This document shows, piece after piece, positions 44,760-53,174 of a stretch of DNA of 64,000 bases. Made by a program: the position numbers and the translations under genes. Position 1 is the stretch's first letter; each line of letters begins with the position of its first letter. The stretch is from Modestobacter sp. L9-4 (GTDB lineage Bacteria; Actinomycetota; Actinomycetes; Mycobacteriales; Geodermatophilaceae): positions 2,852,001 through 2,916,000 of the forward strand of contig NZ_CP077800.1 of NCBI RefSeq assembly GCF_019112525.1. The letters are read 5' to 3'. The notes beneath the pieces were generated by a model. That model was not told the origin of the DNA, did no database searches, and was given only the letters and a program-made list of their open reading frames with translations.

Positions 44760-46547
44760 TCAGAGCATCGTGCGGAGGCGCTCGCGGCGGGCGCGGAGGA
44801 CCTCGACCGACGCGGACGCCGACGGCGGGCCGGGCACCGACTGCCGCAGCTGGGTGTGCACCACGGCCTGCGGCTGCGACGTCTTGGCCGCGATCCGGTT
44901 CACCAGCCGGGTGATCTCGCGGCGCAGCTCGGCGACGTCGCGCCAGCCGTTGCTCACCGCCTCCTCCTCGGGGTGGTCCTCGACGACCATGAAGCCGTCG
45001 TCGTCCCCCCGCGCGTGCGAGGCGGCGATGCGGATGCGCAGCTCGTCGTCCCGCTTGGAGAGCAGCTCGGCGGTCTGGGCGGGGGTGAGCAGCCCGGGGA
45101 TGCCCAGGTACTCCTCCTCCTCCTCGCCGAGGACGACGGTGGCGCCGCGGCCCTCGCCGGTGTGCGCCGTCCCGCTGTGCAGCACGTGGGCGAAGCGGGC
45201 GTCGGCCTCGAGTGCCTCCCACTTCTGCATCTCGCCCTCGCGCGGCTCGCGCGGCGGCAGGTCGAGCGCCTCGAGCTCCTCGTCGGGCTGGCTCTTCGGC
45301 GGGGGCATGACGTGGTTGCGCTGCTCCTCCATGGACGCGGCGAGCGAGAGCAGCGGCCGCACCGCGGGGAGGAACACCGTCGCCGACTCGTGCGGCCCGC
45401 GGGCGCGGACGACGCGGCCGACGGCCTGGGCGAAGAACAGCGGCGTCCGGTAGGAGGTCATCCAGGCCAGGACGGCGGCACGGGGGACGTCGACGCCCTC
45501 GGAGACCATCCGCACGCAGACGGCGATCCGGGCGCCGCCGAGGTTGAACTTCTCGATCTTCTTCGACGCCTTGGGGTCGTCGGAGAGGATCAGCTCCGGG
45601 GCCTTGCCGGTGACCCGGCGGACGATCTTGGCGTACTCGCGGGCGTCGTCCTGGTCGCTGGCCAGCACCAGGCCGGCGGCGTCGGGCATGCCGGACTCGC
45701 GCAGGTGGGTGATCCGGTCGTCCATCGCGGCGATGACGTGCGGCACCCACTGGCCCTTGGGGTCCAGCGCGGTGCGCCAGGCCTGCATCTCCACCGACTT
45801 GGTGCCGGCCTCGGTGAGCGAGGCGGCGACGACCTCACCGGCGGAGTTCCGCCAGCGCGAGGTGCCGGTGTAGGCGGCGAAGACGACGGGGCGGACCACG
45901 TTGTCGGCGAGGGCCTCCTTGTAGCCGTAGGTGAAGTCGGCGGTCGACATGAGGCCGCCCTGGCCCTCGAAGCCGTCCTCCACGTACGTGACGAACGGGA
46001 TGCGCTCGTCGGCCTTGGTGCGGAACGGCGTCCCGGTCAGCGACAGCCGGCGGGCCGCGCGGGTGAACGCCTCCTCGATGGCCTCACCCCAGGACAGGCC
46101 GTCACCGGCGTGGTGCACCTCGTCCAGGATCACCAGCGTCTTGACGCTGGTCGCGCGGGCGGCGTGCAGCATCGGCTTGCCGGCGACCTGGGCGTAGGTG
46201 GTGACGTAGCCCTGCGTGCCGGCGCGCACCGGGCCGATCGCGTTGGTCAGGTTCGGGTCCAGCACGATGCCCATCGCGTGGGCGGCGTCGGCCCACTGCA
46301 TGCGCAGGTGGTCGGTCGGGCAGACGACGACGACCCGGGCGACCTCGCGCTTGGCGAGCAGCCGCTGGGCCAGGGTCAGGGCGAAGGTGGTCTTCCCGGC
46401 GCCCGGCGTCGCGGTGACCAGGAAGTCCTTGGGGGAGGACTCCTCGTACTTGCCGAGGGCCGCGGTCTGCCAGGCCCGGAGCGGTCGGCTGTTCGTCTGC
46501 GGGGCTCGCGCCGCCGCCTGTGTCGCAGTCGCCATGTCGGGGTCCAT
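44760..46547 (-). CDS. DEAD/DEAH-box helicase (superfamily 2)
   Basis: 595 residues from ATG (MDPDMATATQ). Motif I ATPGAGKTTFA, motif II DEVHH, motif III SLTGTPFR, second RecA domain with VSEGVDVPRAAVLAW and motif VI QAVGRVVRARG. The C-terminal 170 residues are acidic (EEEEEYLGIPGLL) then helical. The layout resembles the XPB/Type III restriction-like DEXH helicases of actinobacteria that lack a nuclease; the nucleic acid substrate is unknown. No restriction or defence genes are adjacent, so a phage-defence role has no support here. A longer frame to 46676 is open but lacks conserved sequence. Confidence 0.9.
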   Translation of the reverse strand: MDPDMATATQAAARAPQTNSRPLRAWQTAALGKYEESSPKDFLVTATPGAGKTTFALTLAQRLLAKREVARVVVVCPTDHLRMQWADAAHAMGIVLDPNLTNAIGPVRAGTQGYVTTYAQVAGKPMLHAARATSVKTLVILDEVHHAGDGLSWGEAIEEAFTRAARRLSLTGTPFRTKADERIPFVTYVEDGFEGQGGLMSTADFTYGYKEALADNVVRPVVFAAYTGTSRWRNSAGEVVAASLTEAGTKSVEMQAWRTALDPKGQWVPHVIAAMDDRITHLRESGMPDAAGLVLASDQDDAREYAKIVRRVTGKAPELILSDDPKASKKIEKFNLGGARIAVCVRMVSEGVDVPRAAVLAWMTSYRTPLFFAQAVGRVVRARGPHESATVFLPAVRPLLSLAASMEEQRNHVMPPPKSQPDEELEALDLPPREPREGEMQKWEALEADARFAHVLHSGTAHTGEGRGATVVLGEEEEEYLGIPGLLTPAQTAELLSKRDDELRIRIAASHARGDDDGFMVVEDHPEEEAVSNGWRDVAELRREITRLVNRIAAKTSQPQAVVHTQLRQSVPGPPSASASVEVLRARRERLRTML

Positions 46548-46763
46548 CTTGGTCGGCGGAGGGGCAACACGCCCAACCGGGTGCCTCCGGCGCGCCTCCC
46601 CGGCCAGCGCGTATGGGACGGCGCCGGCACGCCGCTGAGCTGGCCTTTCTCCGACCGGGACGGCGAGGTGTGGCACTTCTCATGCTGCGTGCCGGACCGT
46701 CTCGTCACCACCGCCCTCCCCGCCGTCCCCAGCTGCCCCGGCAGGCCTTGACAGACTGCGCCG

Positions 46764-47291
46764 GTGACCTCGTCGCTGACCTGGCTGACCTCCCCGGACG
46801 ACGTCGACGGGGAGCTGCGCGCCGAGCTCACCGCCTGCTGGCGCGACGTCGCCAACGCCGGGGGAGCGGTCGGCTTCGCCCAGCAGCTGCCGGTGACCGC
46901 GGACGTCGTCCGACCGGTGCTCGACGCGACCGTCGAGGCGCCCGGTGCCCGGCTGCTCGTGGCCCGGGCGGACGGCGCGGTCGCCGGCTGGCTGGTGCTG
47001 ATCACGAACGACGAGCCGGTCTTCGCCCACTGGGCGTGGGTCAAGCGGGTGCAGACCGCGGTGGCGCACCGGGGCACCGGCGTGGCCCGGACGCTGATGA
47101 CCGAGGTCGCCCGGTCCGCCCGCGACGACCTCGGGCTGGAGTGGCTGCGCATCGAGGTGCGCGGCGGTGCCGGGCTGGAGCCGTTCTACGAGCGGTTCGG
47201 CTGGCAGGTCGTCGGCAGCTGGCCCCGCGCCGTCGCGGTCACCCCGGACGACCGCCGCGACGAGGTCCTGATGACGCTGCCCCTGCGGTGA
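46764..47291 (+). CDS. GNAT-family N-acetyltransferase
   Basis: 175 residues. Acetyl-CoA-binding motif A appears as VKRVQTAVAHRGTGVARTLMTEV (Q/RXXGXG/A as HRGTGVA), and the C-terminal EPFYERFGWQVVGSW is the typical GNAT motif B. Substrate unknown. GTG start with CAGACT 6 nt before it and no clear ribosome site. Followed immediately by palindrome B copy 2, which probably terminates it. Confidence 0.88.
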   Translation: MTSSLTWLTSPDDVDGELRAELTACWRDVANAGGAVGFAQQLPVTADVVRPVLDATVEAPGARLLVARADGAVAGWLVLITNDEPVFAHWAWVKRVQTAVAHRGTGVARTLMTEVARSARDDLGLEWLRIEVRGGAGLEPFYERFGWQVVGSWPRAVAVTPDDRRDEVLMTLPLR

Positions 47292-47293
47292 TG

Positions 47294-47336
47294 GCGGAGT
47301 GGACCCGTCGACCTCACGCCGACGGGCCCACTCCGC
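47294..47336. repeat. Palindromic repeat family B, copy 2 (bidirectional terminator)
   Basis: GCGGAGTGGACCCGTCG / CGACGGGCCCACTCCGC pair at 16 of 17 positions around 9 nt. Shares GGAGTGGAYCCGTCG and CCACTCCGCTCAG with the copy at 31921. Both copies sit between convergent genes and abut the stop of the minus-strand gene. Confidence 0.85.
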
Positions 47337-48824
47337 TCAGCGGGGGAGGAGGGCCCCGGACGCGACCAGCGCTGCCCGGACGTCGGCATCCGTGATCGCC
47401 CCCGTCCCGCGGGACGCCCAGGCGATGTGGCCGTCCGGGCGGACCACCACGGCGGTCGCGCCGAGCCGGGCGGCCACGTCCGCGGGGAGCCGTCCCGTGG
47501 TGCTCGGGACGCCCACCGCGGCGATCTGCTCGGGGGTGGTCGACAGCAGGACGAGCTCCCCGGGCATGAAGAGGTCCAGGAACTCCGCGAGCGCGGCGGG
47601 GTCCCCGACCGGCAGCGGGCAGCGCCGGCCGACCAGGGGGTCGTCCCCGTCGCCCCGGGCGTAGGCCAGGTCGATGCAGCTCACGGACCCGGCGGTGTGC
47701 GCGTTCCCCTCCGGCGAGCGCAGGAAGCCGTCGACGACCTCCCGGGTGGCCACCTCGGCGGGTGTCCTCGCCCGGATGAGCGCGCCCTGCGCGAGGGTGG
47801 ACCGCCGGAGCTCCTGGCCGTAGTCGTGGCGCTCGTCGCCGTAGCGGTCGAGTGTCGATGCGGGAGCGGTGCCGTGGAGGAACGCCGCTGCCCGCCAGCC
47901 GAGGTCCATCGCGTCCTGCAGGCCGGCGTTGAGGCCCAGGCCCCCGGTGGGCCAGTGGACGTGTGCCGCGTCCCCGGCCAGGAGCACCCGGCCCGCGCGG
48001 TAGGTGGCCGCGAGCCGGTTGGCGTCCCCGAAGCGGGACAGCCAGCGGGGGTCGTGCATCCCGAAGTCCGCCCCCGCGATGCGCACGGTGGTGGCCCGCA
48101 GGGTCTCCAGGTCGAGCTCCTCGTCCCGGTCCTGGTGCTCGGGGTCCCAGCCGGTCACCCGGAAGGTCCCGTCGGGGAGCGGGGCGACGATCAGCGCACC
48201 CTCGGGGGACCGCCGGCGGAAGCCGGGCGGCGGCGGCTCCGTCAGGTGCACGTCGCCGAGGAAGCCCCAGTTGCTGCTCGGTTCGCCGGGGAAGGCGATG
48301 CCCGCCGCGGCGCGCACACCGCTGCGCGCGCCGTCGGCGCCGACCAGCAGGTCGGCGCGCAGCTGCGTCGTCCGGCCGTCCCGCTCGGTGGTCACCAGCA
48401 CCTCGTCGGCGGTCTGCTGCAGGTCGCGGAAGGCGGTGTCCCGCTGGATCTCGACGCCCAGGTCGAGAGCGCGCTGCTCCAGGACGCTCTCAGTGACCGT
48501 CTGCGGCACCGAGAGCATGAACGGGTACGGGGTGTCCAGCTGCTGGAAGTCCAGCAGCGTCTCCAGCATCCCGAAGTGCCAGCGCGGGAGTGGTCGGCCG
48601 GCAGTCAGGACAGGGCCGAGGGCGCCGCGGAGGGCGAGGACCTCGAGCGTGCGCGGCAGCAGACCGAGCGCCTTCGAGTTCTCCGACCGCCGGCCGGTCT
48701 GCTCGAGCAGGGTCGTCCGCACCCCGGCGAGGGCGAGCTCGCCGGCGGTCCAGAGCCCCACCGGGCCGGCGCCGACGACGACGGCGTGCGGGGCGTGCGG
48801 GCCGCCGGGGGTGGTGTCGTGCAT
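47337..48824 (-). CDS. FAD-dependent aromatic monooxygenase (PHBH/MhpA-like)
   Basis: 495 residues from ATG with GAGGAG 8 nt upstream. FAD motif GXGXXG in VVVGAGPVGLWTAGE, the DG motif GADGARSGVR, and the GD motif RVLLAGDAAHVHWPTGG, then GLNAGLQDAMDLGWR. A C-terminal thioredoxin-like domain (about 390-495) makes it the phenol/polyketide hydroxylase or rifampicin-monooxygenase class. NAD(P)H and O2 are co-substrates; the aromatic substrate is not predictable. It has its own sigma-A promoter downstream of a tetR gene on the same strand, a typical drug- or aromatic-inducible pair. Confidence 0.9.
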   Translation of the reverse strand: MHDTTPGGPHAPHAVVVGAGPVGLWTAGELALAGVRTTLLEQTGRRSENSKALGLLPRTLEVLALRGALGPVLTAGRPLPRWHFGMLETLLDFQQLDTPYPFMLSVPQTVTESVLEQRALDLGVEIQRDTAFRDLQQTADEVLVTTERDGRTTQLRADLLVGADGARSGVRAAAGIAFPGEPSSNWGFLGDVHLTEPPPPGFRRRSPEGALIVAPLPDGTFRVTGWDPEHQDRDEELDLETLRATTVRIAGADFGMHDPRWLSRFGDANRLAATYRAGRVLLAGDAAHVHWPTGGLGLNAGLQDAMDLGWRAAAFLHGTAPASTLDRYGDERHDYGQELRRSTLAQGALIRARTPAEVATREVVDGFLRSPEGNAHTAGSVSCIDLAYARGDGDDPLVGRRCPLPVGDPAALAEFLDLFMPGELVLLSTTPEQIAAVGVPSTTGRLPADVAARLGATAVVVRPDGHIAWASRGTGAITDADVRAALVASGALLPR

Positions 48825-48900
48825 GGGTCGCGCTCCTCGTGGTCGACGGATCGGCGAGGAGTGGTCGTGCGACGTCGGCGCCCACTCGCTCGGTCCCTCG

Positions 48901-48929
48901 AACCTATTGAGTGACGACGAGTAGATCAA
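48901..48929 (-). promoter_or_regulatory. Promoter and possible TetR operator of the monooxygenase gene
   Basis: On the minus strand TTGATC (-35) and TAGGTT (-10) are 17 nt apart, the best sigma-A match in the window, in an unusually AT-rich 60 bp. Upstream and overlapping are ATTGATTGAT and TCAC-CAGTCA-GTGA (48935-48948), candidate operator half-sites. Confidence 0.6.
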
Positions 48930-49003
48930 TCAATCACCAGTCAGTGAAAACACGGGTGTCTGGACGGCCCCCAGCGGGCGCTCACGGCGTCCGTCGGCGG
49001 AGC

Positions 49004-49633
49004 TCAGCGGGGGCCCAGGACGGCGTGCGCGACGTGCTCGCGGAGGAAGACCTCGGCCTGGTCCTGGGCCCACCCCATCCTCGTGAGCACCTCCCAGGAC
49101 GGGTACCCGAGCAGGTACCAGAGGGCGTCCACCGCGCGCTCCCTCGAGGCGGCCGCCGTGCCGTGCGGCCGCAGCACGCCGAGCGCGTCGAGGTGCTCGA
49201 CGAACTCGGTGAACCCCTCCCGGGTCATCGCCTCGACCCGGGAGGCGAGGTCTCCCACCAGCGGCTCCGAGGCCGCCGCCTCCGCCATCACGCGCGCGAC
49301 GCCGGCGACGTCGTCCTGCACGCGGCGCACCCCGGCGACCAGCCGCTCGACCGCCTGCACGGGGTCGGACTCCGCGGTGGCGGACTGCAGCACCGCGGCG
49401 ATCTCCGGCAACTGCGTGCCGCGCTCGACCAGTGCCAGGACGAGCTGGGGCTTCCCGCCCACGACGGCGTGGACCGTGGCGGGAGCCACCTGGGCGGTCC
49501 GGGCGATCGCCGCGATCGTCGCCCTCCCGTAGCCGACGTCGCCGAAGGCCTGCATCGCTGCGTCGAGGACGGCCTGCAGCGTGGCGTCCGCGGCAGCCTG
49601 TCGTCGGGGCGAGTGGTACGGACGTGGCGGCAC
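49004..49633 (-). CDS. TetR family transcriptional regulator
   Basis: 209 residues. N-terminal helix-turn-helix: LQAVLDAAMQAFGDVGYGRATIAAIARTAQVAPATVHAV-type region around residues 19-58, followed by a helical ligand domain. Directly upstream of the monooxygenase gene on the same strand, so that gene is its likely target. TACGGT lies 6 nt before the GTG and no ribosome binding site is present: probably leaderless. Confidence 0.9.
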   Translation of the reverse strand: MPPRPYHSPRRQAAADATLQAVLDAAMQAFGDVGYGRATIAAIARTAQVAPATVHAVVGGKPQLVLALVERGTQLPEIAAVLQSATAESDPVQAVERLVAGVRRVQDDVAGVARVMAEAAASEPLVGDLASRVEAMTREGFTEFVEHLDALGVLRPHGTAAASRERAVDALWYLLGYPSWEVLTRMGWAQDQAEVFLREHVAHAVLGPR

Positions 49634-49707
49634 CCCGCCACCGTATCGACGGGGGACGGCGGTCCCGTCCGGACGACGTCCGTGCGTCAGGTCAGCGGGC
49701 GAGCCGG

Positions 49708-49740
49708 GGTGCCCGGGCGACGTCTCCGCGCCCGGGCACC
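49708..49740 (-). terminator. Terminator of the XPB helicase gene
   Basis: 12-bp stem GGTGCCCGGGCG / CGCCCGGGCACC with 9-nt loop, 4 nt past the stop. Confidence 0.8.
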
Positions 49741-49744
49741 GCGA

Positions 49745-51427
49745 TCAGGCGCCCTCGTCGACCCAGTCGGGGCCGTTGACCTCTCCGGGGCCGGCCAGGT
49801 CGGCGGCGTCGACGATCGTGTACGCGTAGCCCTGCTCGGCCAGGAAGCGCTGCCGGTGCGCGGCGTACTCGCTGTCGAGGGTGTCGCGGCTGACGACCGT
49901 GTAGAAGTGCGCCTGCCGGCCGTCGGCCTTGGGGCGCAGCACCCGGCCGAGGCGCTGGGCCTCCTCCTGCCGGGAGCCGAACGTGCCCGACACCTGGACG
50001 GCGACCGCCGCCTCGGGCAGGTCGATGGAGAAGTTCGCGACCTTGGAGACGACGAGGGTCTTGATTTCGCCGGTGCGGAACGCGGCGAACAGCCGCTCCC
50101 GCTCCTTGTTGGTCGTCGACCCCTGGATCACCGGTGCGTCCAGTGCGACCCCGAGCTCGTCGAGCTGGTCGAGGTAGGCGCCGATGACCAGCTTCTGGTC
50201 GTCGGGGTGCCGCTCCAGGATGCGGCGGATCACCGGCATCTTGGAGTGCGCGGTCGCCGCGATCTTGTACCGCTCCTCGGGCTCGGCGACCGCGTAGGTC
50301 ATCCGCTCCTCGTCGTCCAGGCTGACCCGCACCTCGACGCACTCGGCCGGGGCGATGTAGCCCTGCGCCTCGATGTCGCGCCACGGCGCGTCGTAGCGCT
50401 TGGGGCCGATCAGGGAGAAGACGTCGTCCTCGCGGCCGTCCTCGCGCACCAGCGTCGCCGTCAGCCCCAGCCGGCGGCGGGACTGCAGGTCGGCGGTGAG
50501 CCGGAAGATCGGCGCGGGCAGCAGGTGGACCTCGTCGTAGACAATCAGGCCCCAGTCCTGGGCGTCGAAGAGGTCCAGGTGCCGGTACTCGCCCTTCCGG
50601 CGGGTGGTGATCACCTGGTACGTCGCGATGGTGACCGGGCGGATCTCCTTGCGCTCACCGGAGTACTCGCCGATCTCCTCCTCGGTCAGCGACGTGCGGG
50701 CGATGAGCTCCCGCTTCCACTGCCGGCCGGAGACGGTGTTGGTGACCAGGATCAGCGTGGTCGCCTTGGCCTCGGCCATCGCCGCCGCGCCCACCAGCGT
50801 CTTGCCCGCACCACACGGCAGGACGACGACGCCGGAGCCGCCGGCCCAGAAGCCGTCGACGGCCTCCTGCTGGTAGTCGCGCAGGTGCCAGCCGTCCTGG
50901 GCGAGGGAGATCGGGTGCGCCTGGCCGTCGACGTAGCCGGCGAGGTCCTCGGCCGGCCAGCCGATCTTCAGCAGCGCCTGCTTGAGCCGGCCGCGCTCGG
51001 CGGCGTGCACGATCACGGTGTCGGCGTCGACCCGGGCGCCGAGCATCGGGGCCACCCGCTTGCTGCGGACGACCTCCTCCAGCACGGCCTTGTCGGTGCT
51101 GGTCAGGGTCAGCCCGTGGACGGGGTTGTTGGCCAGGGTGAGCCGGCCGTAGCGGTCCATCGTGTCGGCGATGTCGACCAGCAGGGCGTGCGGCACGGGG
51201 TAGCGGCTGAAGCGGACGAGGGCGTCGACGACCTGCTCGGCGTCGTGGCCGGCGGCGCGGGCGTTCCACAGCGCGAGCGGGGTGACCCGGTAGGTGTGCA
51301 CGTGCTCGGGCGAGCGCTCCAGCTCCGCGAACGGGGCGATGGCCGCCCGGCACTCCTTGGACTGCGGGTGGTCGACCTCCAGCAGGAGGGTCTTGTCCGA
51401 CTGGACGATCAGGGGGCCGTCAGGCAC
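49745..51427 (-). CDS. XPB/Rad25-type DNA repair helicase (Rv0861c-like)
   Basis: 560 residues. N-terminal damage-recognition-like domain (about 1-170), motif I PCGAGKTLVGA, motif II DEVH, the XPB-specific RED motif in TATLVREDGREDD, motif V/VI SKVANFSIDLPEA and QRLGRVLRPK. Mycobacterial homologue ercC3 (Rv0861c) is a 3'-5' helicase. The start GTG (VPDGPLIVQSDKTLLLEVDH region) has AGAGGAT about 10 nt upstream. In mycobacteria the helicase-associated gene Rv0862c is adjacent; here it lies 1.7 kb away, beyond a cyclopropane synthase gene. Confidence 0.94.
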   Translation of the reverse strand: MPDGPLIVQSDKTLLLEVDHPQSKECRAAIAPFAELERSPEHVHTYRVTPLALWNARAAGHDAEQVVDALVRFSRYPVPHALLVDIADTMDRYGRLTLANNPVHGLTLTSTDKAVLEEVVRSKRVAPMLGARVDADTVIVHAAERGRLKQALLKIGWPAEDLAGYVDGQAHPISLAQDGWHLRDYQQEAVDGFWAGGSGVVVLPCGAGKTLVGAAAMAEAKATTLILVTNTVSGRQWKRELIARTSLTEEEIGEYSGERKEIRPVTIATYQVITTRRKGEYRHLDLFDAQDWGLIVYDEVHLLPAPIFRLTADLQSRRRLGLTATLVREDGREDDVFSLIGPKRYDAPWRDIEAQGYIAPAECVEVRVSLDDEERMTYAVAEPEERYKIAATAHSKMPVIRRILERHPDDQKLVIGAYLDQLDELGVALDAPVIQGSTTNKERERLFAAFRTGEIKTLVVSKVANFSIDLPEAAVAVQVSGTFGSRQEEAQRLGRVLRPKADGRQAHFYTVVSRDTLDSEYAAHRQRFLAEQGYAYTIVDAADLAGPGEVNGPDWVDEGA

Positions 51428-51589
51428 GCGTGGGCATCCTCTGCTCGGGGCTCCGCGCGGGCTGCGCACGGACTGTCCACGGTAACGCCGTCCGGCGACC
51501 TCGCCTTCCGGACGACGGTGTGCCCACCGCCTCACCGGACGCCGTCCGGCGGTGACCGCGTCACCCTCGGGAGTCACGCCGACGGAGGT

Positions 51590-51644
51590 GAGATCTGCGC
51601 TCTCGTGGCATCCGCGGCCGGAAGGCCACGAGATCGCGGATCTC
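51590..51644. repeat. Palindromic repeat family A, copy 2
   Basis: GAGATCTGCGCTCTCGTGGC and GCCACGAGATCGCGGATCTC, 18 of 20 paired. The 321-bp gap between the XPB and cyclopropane synthase genes holds this copy, copy 3, and the XPB leader; nothing else is seen in it. Confidence 0.85.
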
Positions 51645-51683
51645 GCGGCGCGAGACCGCACCGGCCGCGCACCGGGCTCCGGT

Positions 51684-51738
51684 GAGATCTGCGATCTCGT
51701 GGCTCCCGCGGCCGGGAGGCCACGAGATCGCAGATGTC
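51684..51738. repeat. Palindromic repeat family A, copy 3
   Basis: GAGATCTGCGATCTCGTGGC and GCCACGAGATCGCAGATGTC, 19 of 20 paired, with a centre (TCCCGCGGCCGGGA) that is itself palindromic. It lies 10 nt past the cyclopropane synthase stop and could act as its terminator. Same orientation as copy 2. Confidence 0.87.
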
Positions 51739-51748
51739 GCGGGCCGGG

Positions 51749-53035
51749 TCAGACCCAGGCGGTGCGGCGGAGCGGGGGCCGCCGGTCGCCGCCGCGCTTC
51801 TGCAGCAGCACCTGGTTGACGCCCATCTCGCCGGACTCGAAGGTCAGCGCGCTGGCGGCCATGTACAGCCGCCACACCCGGGCCCGGCCCTCGCTGGTGG
51901 CGGCGACGGCGGCGTCCCAGTTCTGCTCGAGCAGCTGCACCCAGGCGCGCAGGGTGAGCGCGTAGTGCTGGCGCAGCGCCTCCACGTCGAGGACCTCCAT
52001 GTCCTTGCTCTCCAGGAAGCCGACCGTCTCGCCCAGGTTCAGCAGCTCGCCGTCCGGGAAGACGTAGCGGCCGATGAAGCTGTCGGGCTTCACCGTGGAG
52101 CGCCCGGCGTTCCAGGCGATCGCGTGGTTGAGCAGCCGGCCGCCGGGACGCAGCAGCCGGTCCAGCTGGGCGGCGTACTCCGGCATCTGGGCGCGGCCCA
52201 CGTGCTCGGCCATGCCGATGGAGCTGATCGCGTCGAAGGGCTCGTCCTCCACGGCGCGGTAGTCCTGCACGCGGATGTCGATCTTGTCGGTGAGCCCGGC
52301 CTCGGCGACCCGCTTGCGGGCCATCCGGGCCTGCTCCTCTGACAGCGTCACGCCGACGACCACGGCGCCGTAGTGCCTCGCGGCGTGGATCGCCATCGAG
52401 CCCCACCCGCAGCCGACGTCCAGCAGTCGGGTGCCCTCGGTGAGCCCGAGCTTGCGGCAGACCAGGTCGAGCTTGGCCTCCTGCGCGGCGTCCAGCCCGG
52501 TCTCCGGGGTCTCCCAGACGGCGCAGGAGTAGACCATCGAGGGGCCCAGCACCAGCTCGTAGAAGTCGTTGCCGACGTCGTAGTGGTGGCTGATCGCCGC
52601 GGCGTCCCGGCCCAGGGAGTGCCGCAGCCCGCGCTTCTCGACCGTGGCCTCCTCGGCCGGCGGTGCCGGCTCGGGGCCGATCGCGCCCAGCCGCAGCGCC
52701 GTCCCCAGCAGGGACAGCCGCTCGCGCCACGTGGTCTGCGACGCCGGTCCCTCCTGGTTCAGCCGGCCGGCCGACCGCAGTGCGGCGAACGTCGCGAAGA
52801 CGTCGTCCTCCATGTCGATCTCGCCGGCCACGTACGCCCGGCCCAGCCCGAGCTGGCCCGGCGCCCACACCATCCGGCGCAGCGCGCGCCGCGAGTTCAC
52901 CGCGACGACCGGTGCCCCGGCCGGCCCGGTGACCGAGCCGTCCCAGCCGCGCAGCTGCACCGGCAGCTCGCTCGTCCCGAGCACCGCGCCCAGCGCCTCG
53001 GCCAGCCGGTCGGCGACCGTCCTCCTGTTGCCCAT
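51749..53035 (-). CDS. Cyclopropane-fatty-acyl-phospholipid synthase family methyltransferase
   Basis: SAM-dependent enzyme modifying double bonds of membrane fatty acids (cyclopropane or methyl-branch formation). 428 residues from ATG with CAGGAG 7 nt upstream. SAM motif I LDVGCGWGSMAIH, the AAISHHYDVGNDFYELVLGPSMVYSC block typical of Cfa/UfaA1 (about residues 160-190), and the IGMAEHVG active-site segment. N-terminal 130 residues form the extra domain of E. coli-type Cfa. Convergent overlap is absent; it sits between the two XPB-related genes. Confidence 0.92.
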   Translation of the reverse strand: MGNRRTVADRLAEALGAVLGTSELPVQLRGWDGSVTGPAGAPVVAVNSRRALRRMVWAPGQLGLGRAYVAGEIDMEDDVFATFAALRSAGRLNQEGPASQTTWRERLSLLGTALRLGAIGPEPAPPAEEATVEKRGLRHSLGRDAAAISHHYDVGNDFYELVLGPSMVYSCAVWETPETGLDAAQEAKLDLVCRKLGLTEGTRLLDVGCGWGSMAIHAARHYGAVVVGVTLSEEQARMARKRVAEAGLTDKIDIRVQDYRAVEDEPFDAISSIGMAEHVGRAQMPEYAAQLDRLLRPGGRLLNHAIAWNAGRSTVKPDSFIGRYVFPDGELLNLGETVGFLESKDMEVLDVEALRQHYALTLRAWVQLLEQNWDAAVAATSEGRARVWRLYMAASALTFESGEMGVNQVLLQKRGGDRRPPLRRTAWV

Positions 53036-53174
53036 GTCCCACTCCTGCCTGCGGCGGCGCCAGCGGAGGTCCGGGTCCTGCTGCCCGGCCGCTGGTTGCC
53101 AACACCAACTGTCTCCGCGCAACACCGGGCGGGGCGATGATCATCCCGGATCCACCCGATCGGCGGAACAGGTC

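Noticed and set aside
39784-45750. A nearly 2000-codon open frame on the minus strand containing zwf at its end.
   Set aside because: Only the last 474 residues are recognisable. The rest is antisense to the LAL regulator gene and part of the helicase, and has no ribosome site or motif; it is a GC-rich shadow frame.
44760-46547. A phage-defence helicase island.
   Set aside because: The helicase has no nuclease, methylase or other defence gene beside it; neighbours are an acetyltransferase and a regulator.
46548-46676. Upstream extension of the DEAD/DEAH helicase start to 46676.
   Set aside because: The added 43 residues are basic and non-conserved in appearance, and no ribosome site precedes them; the ATG at 46547 was chosen.
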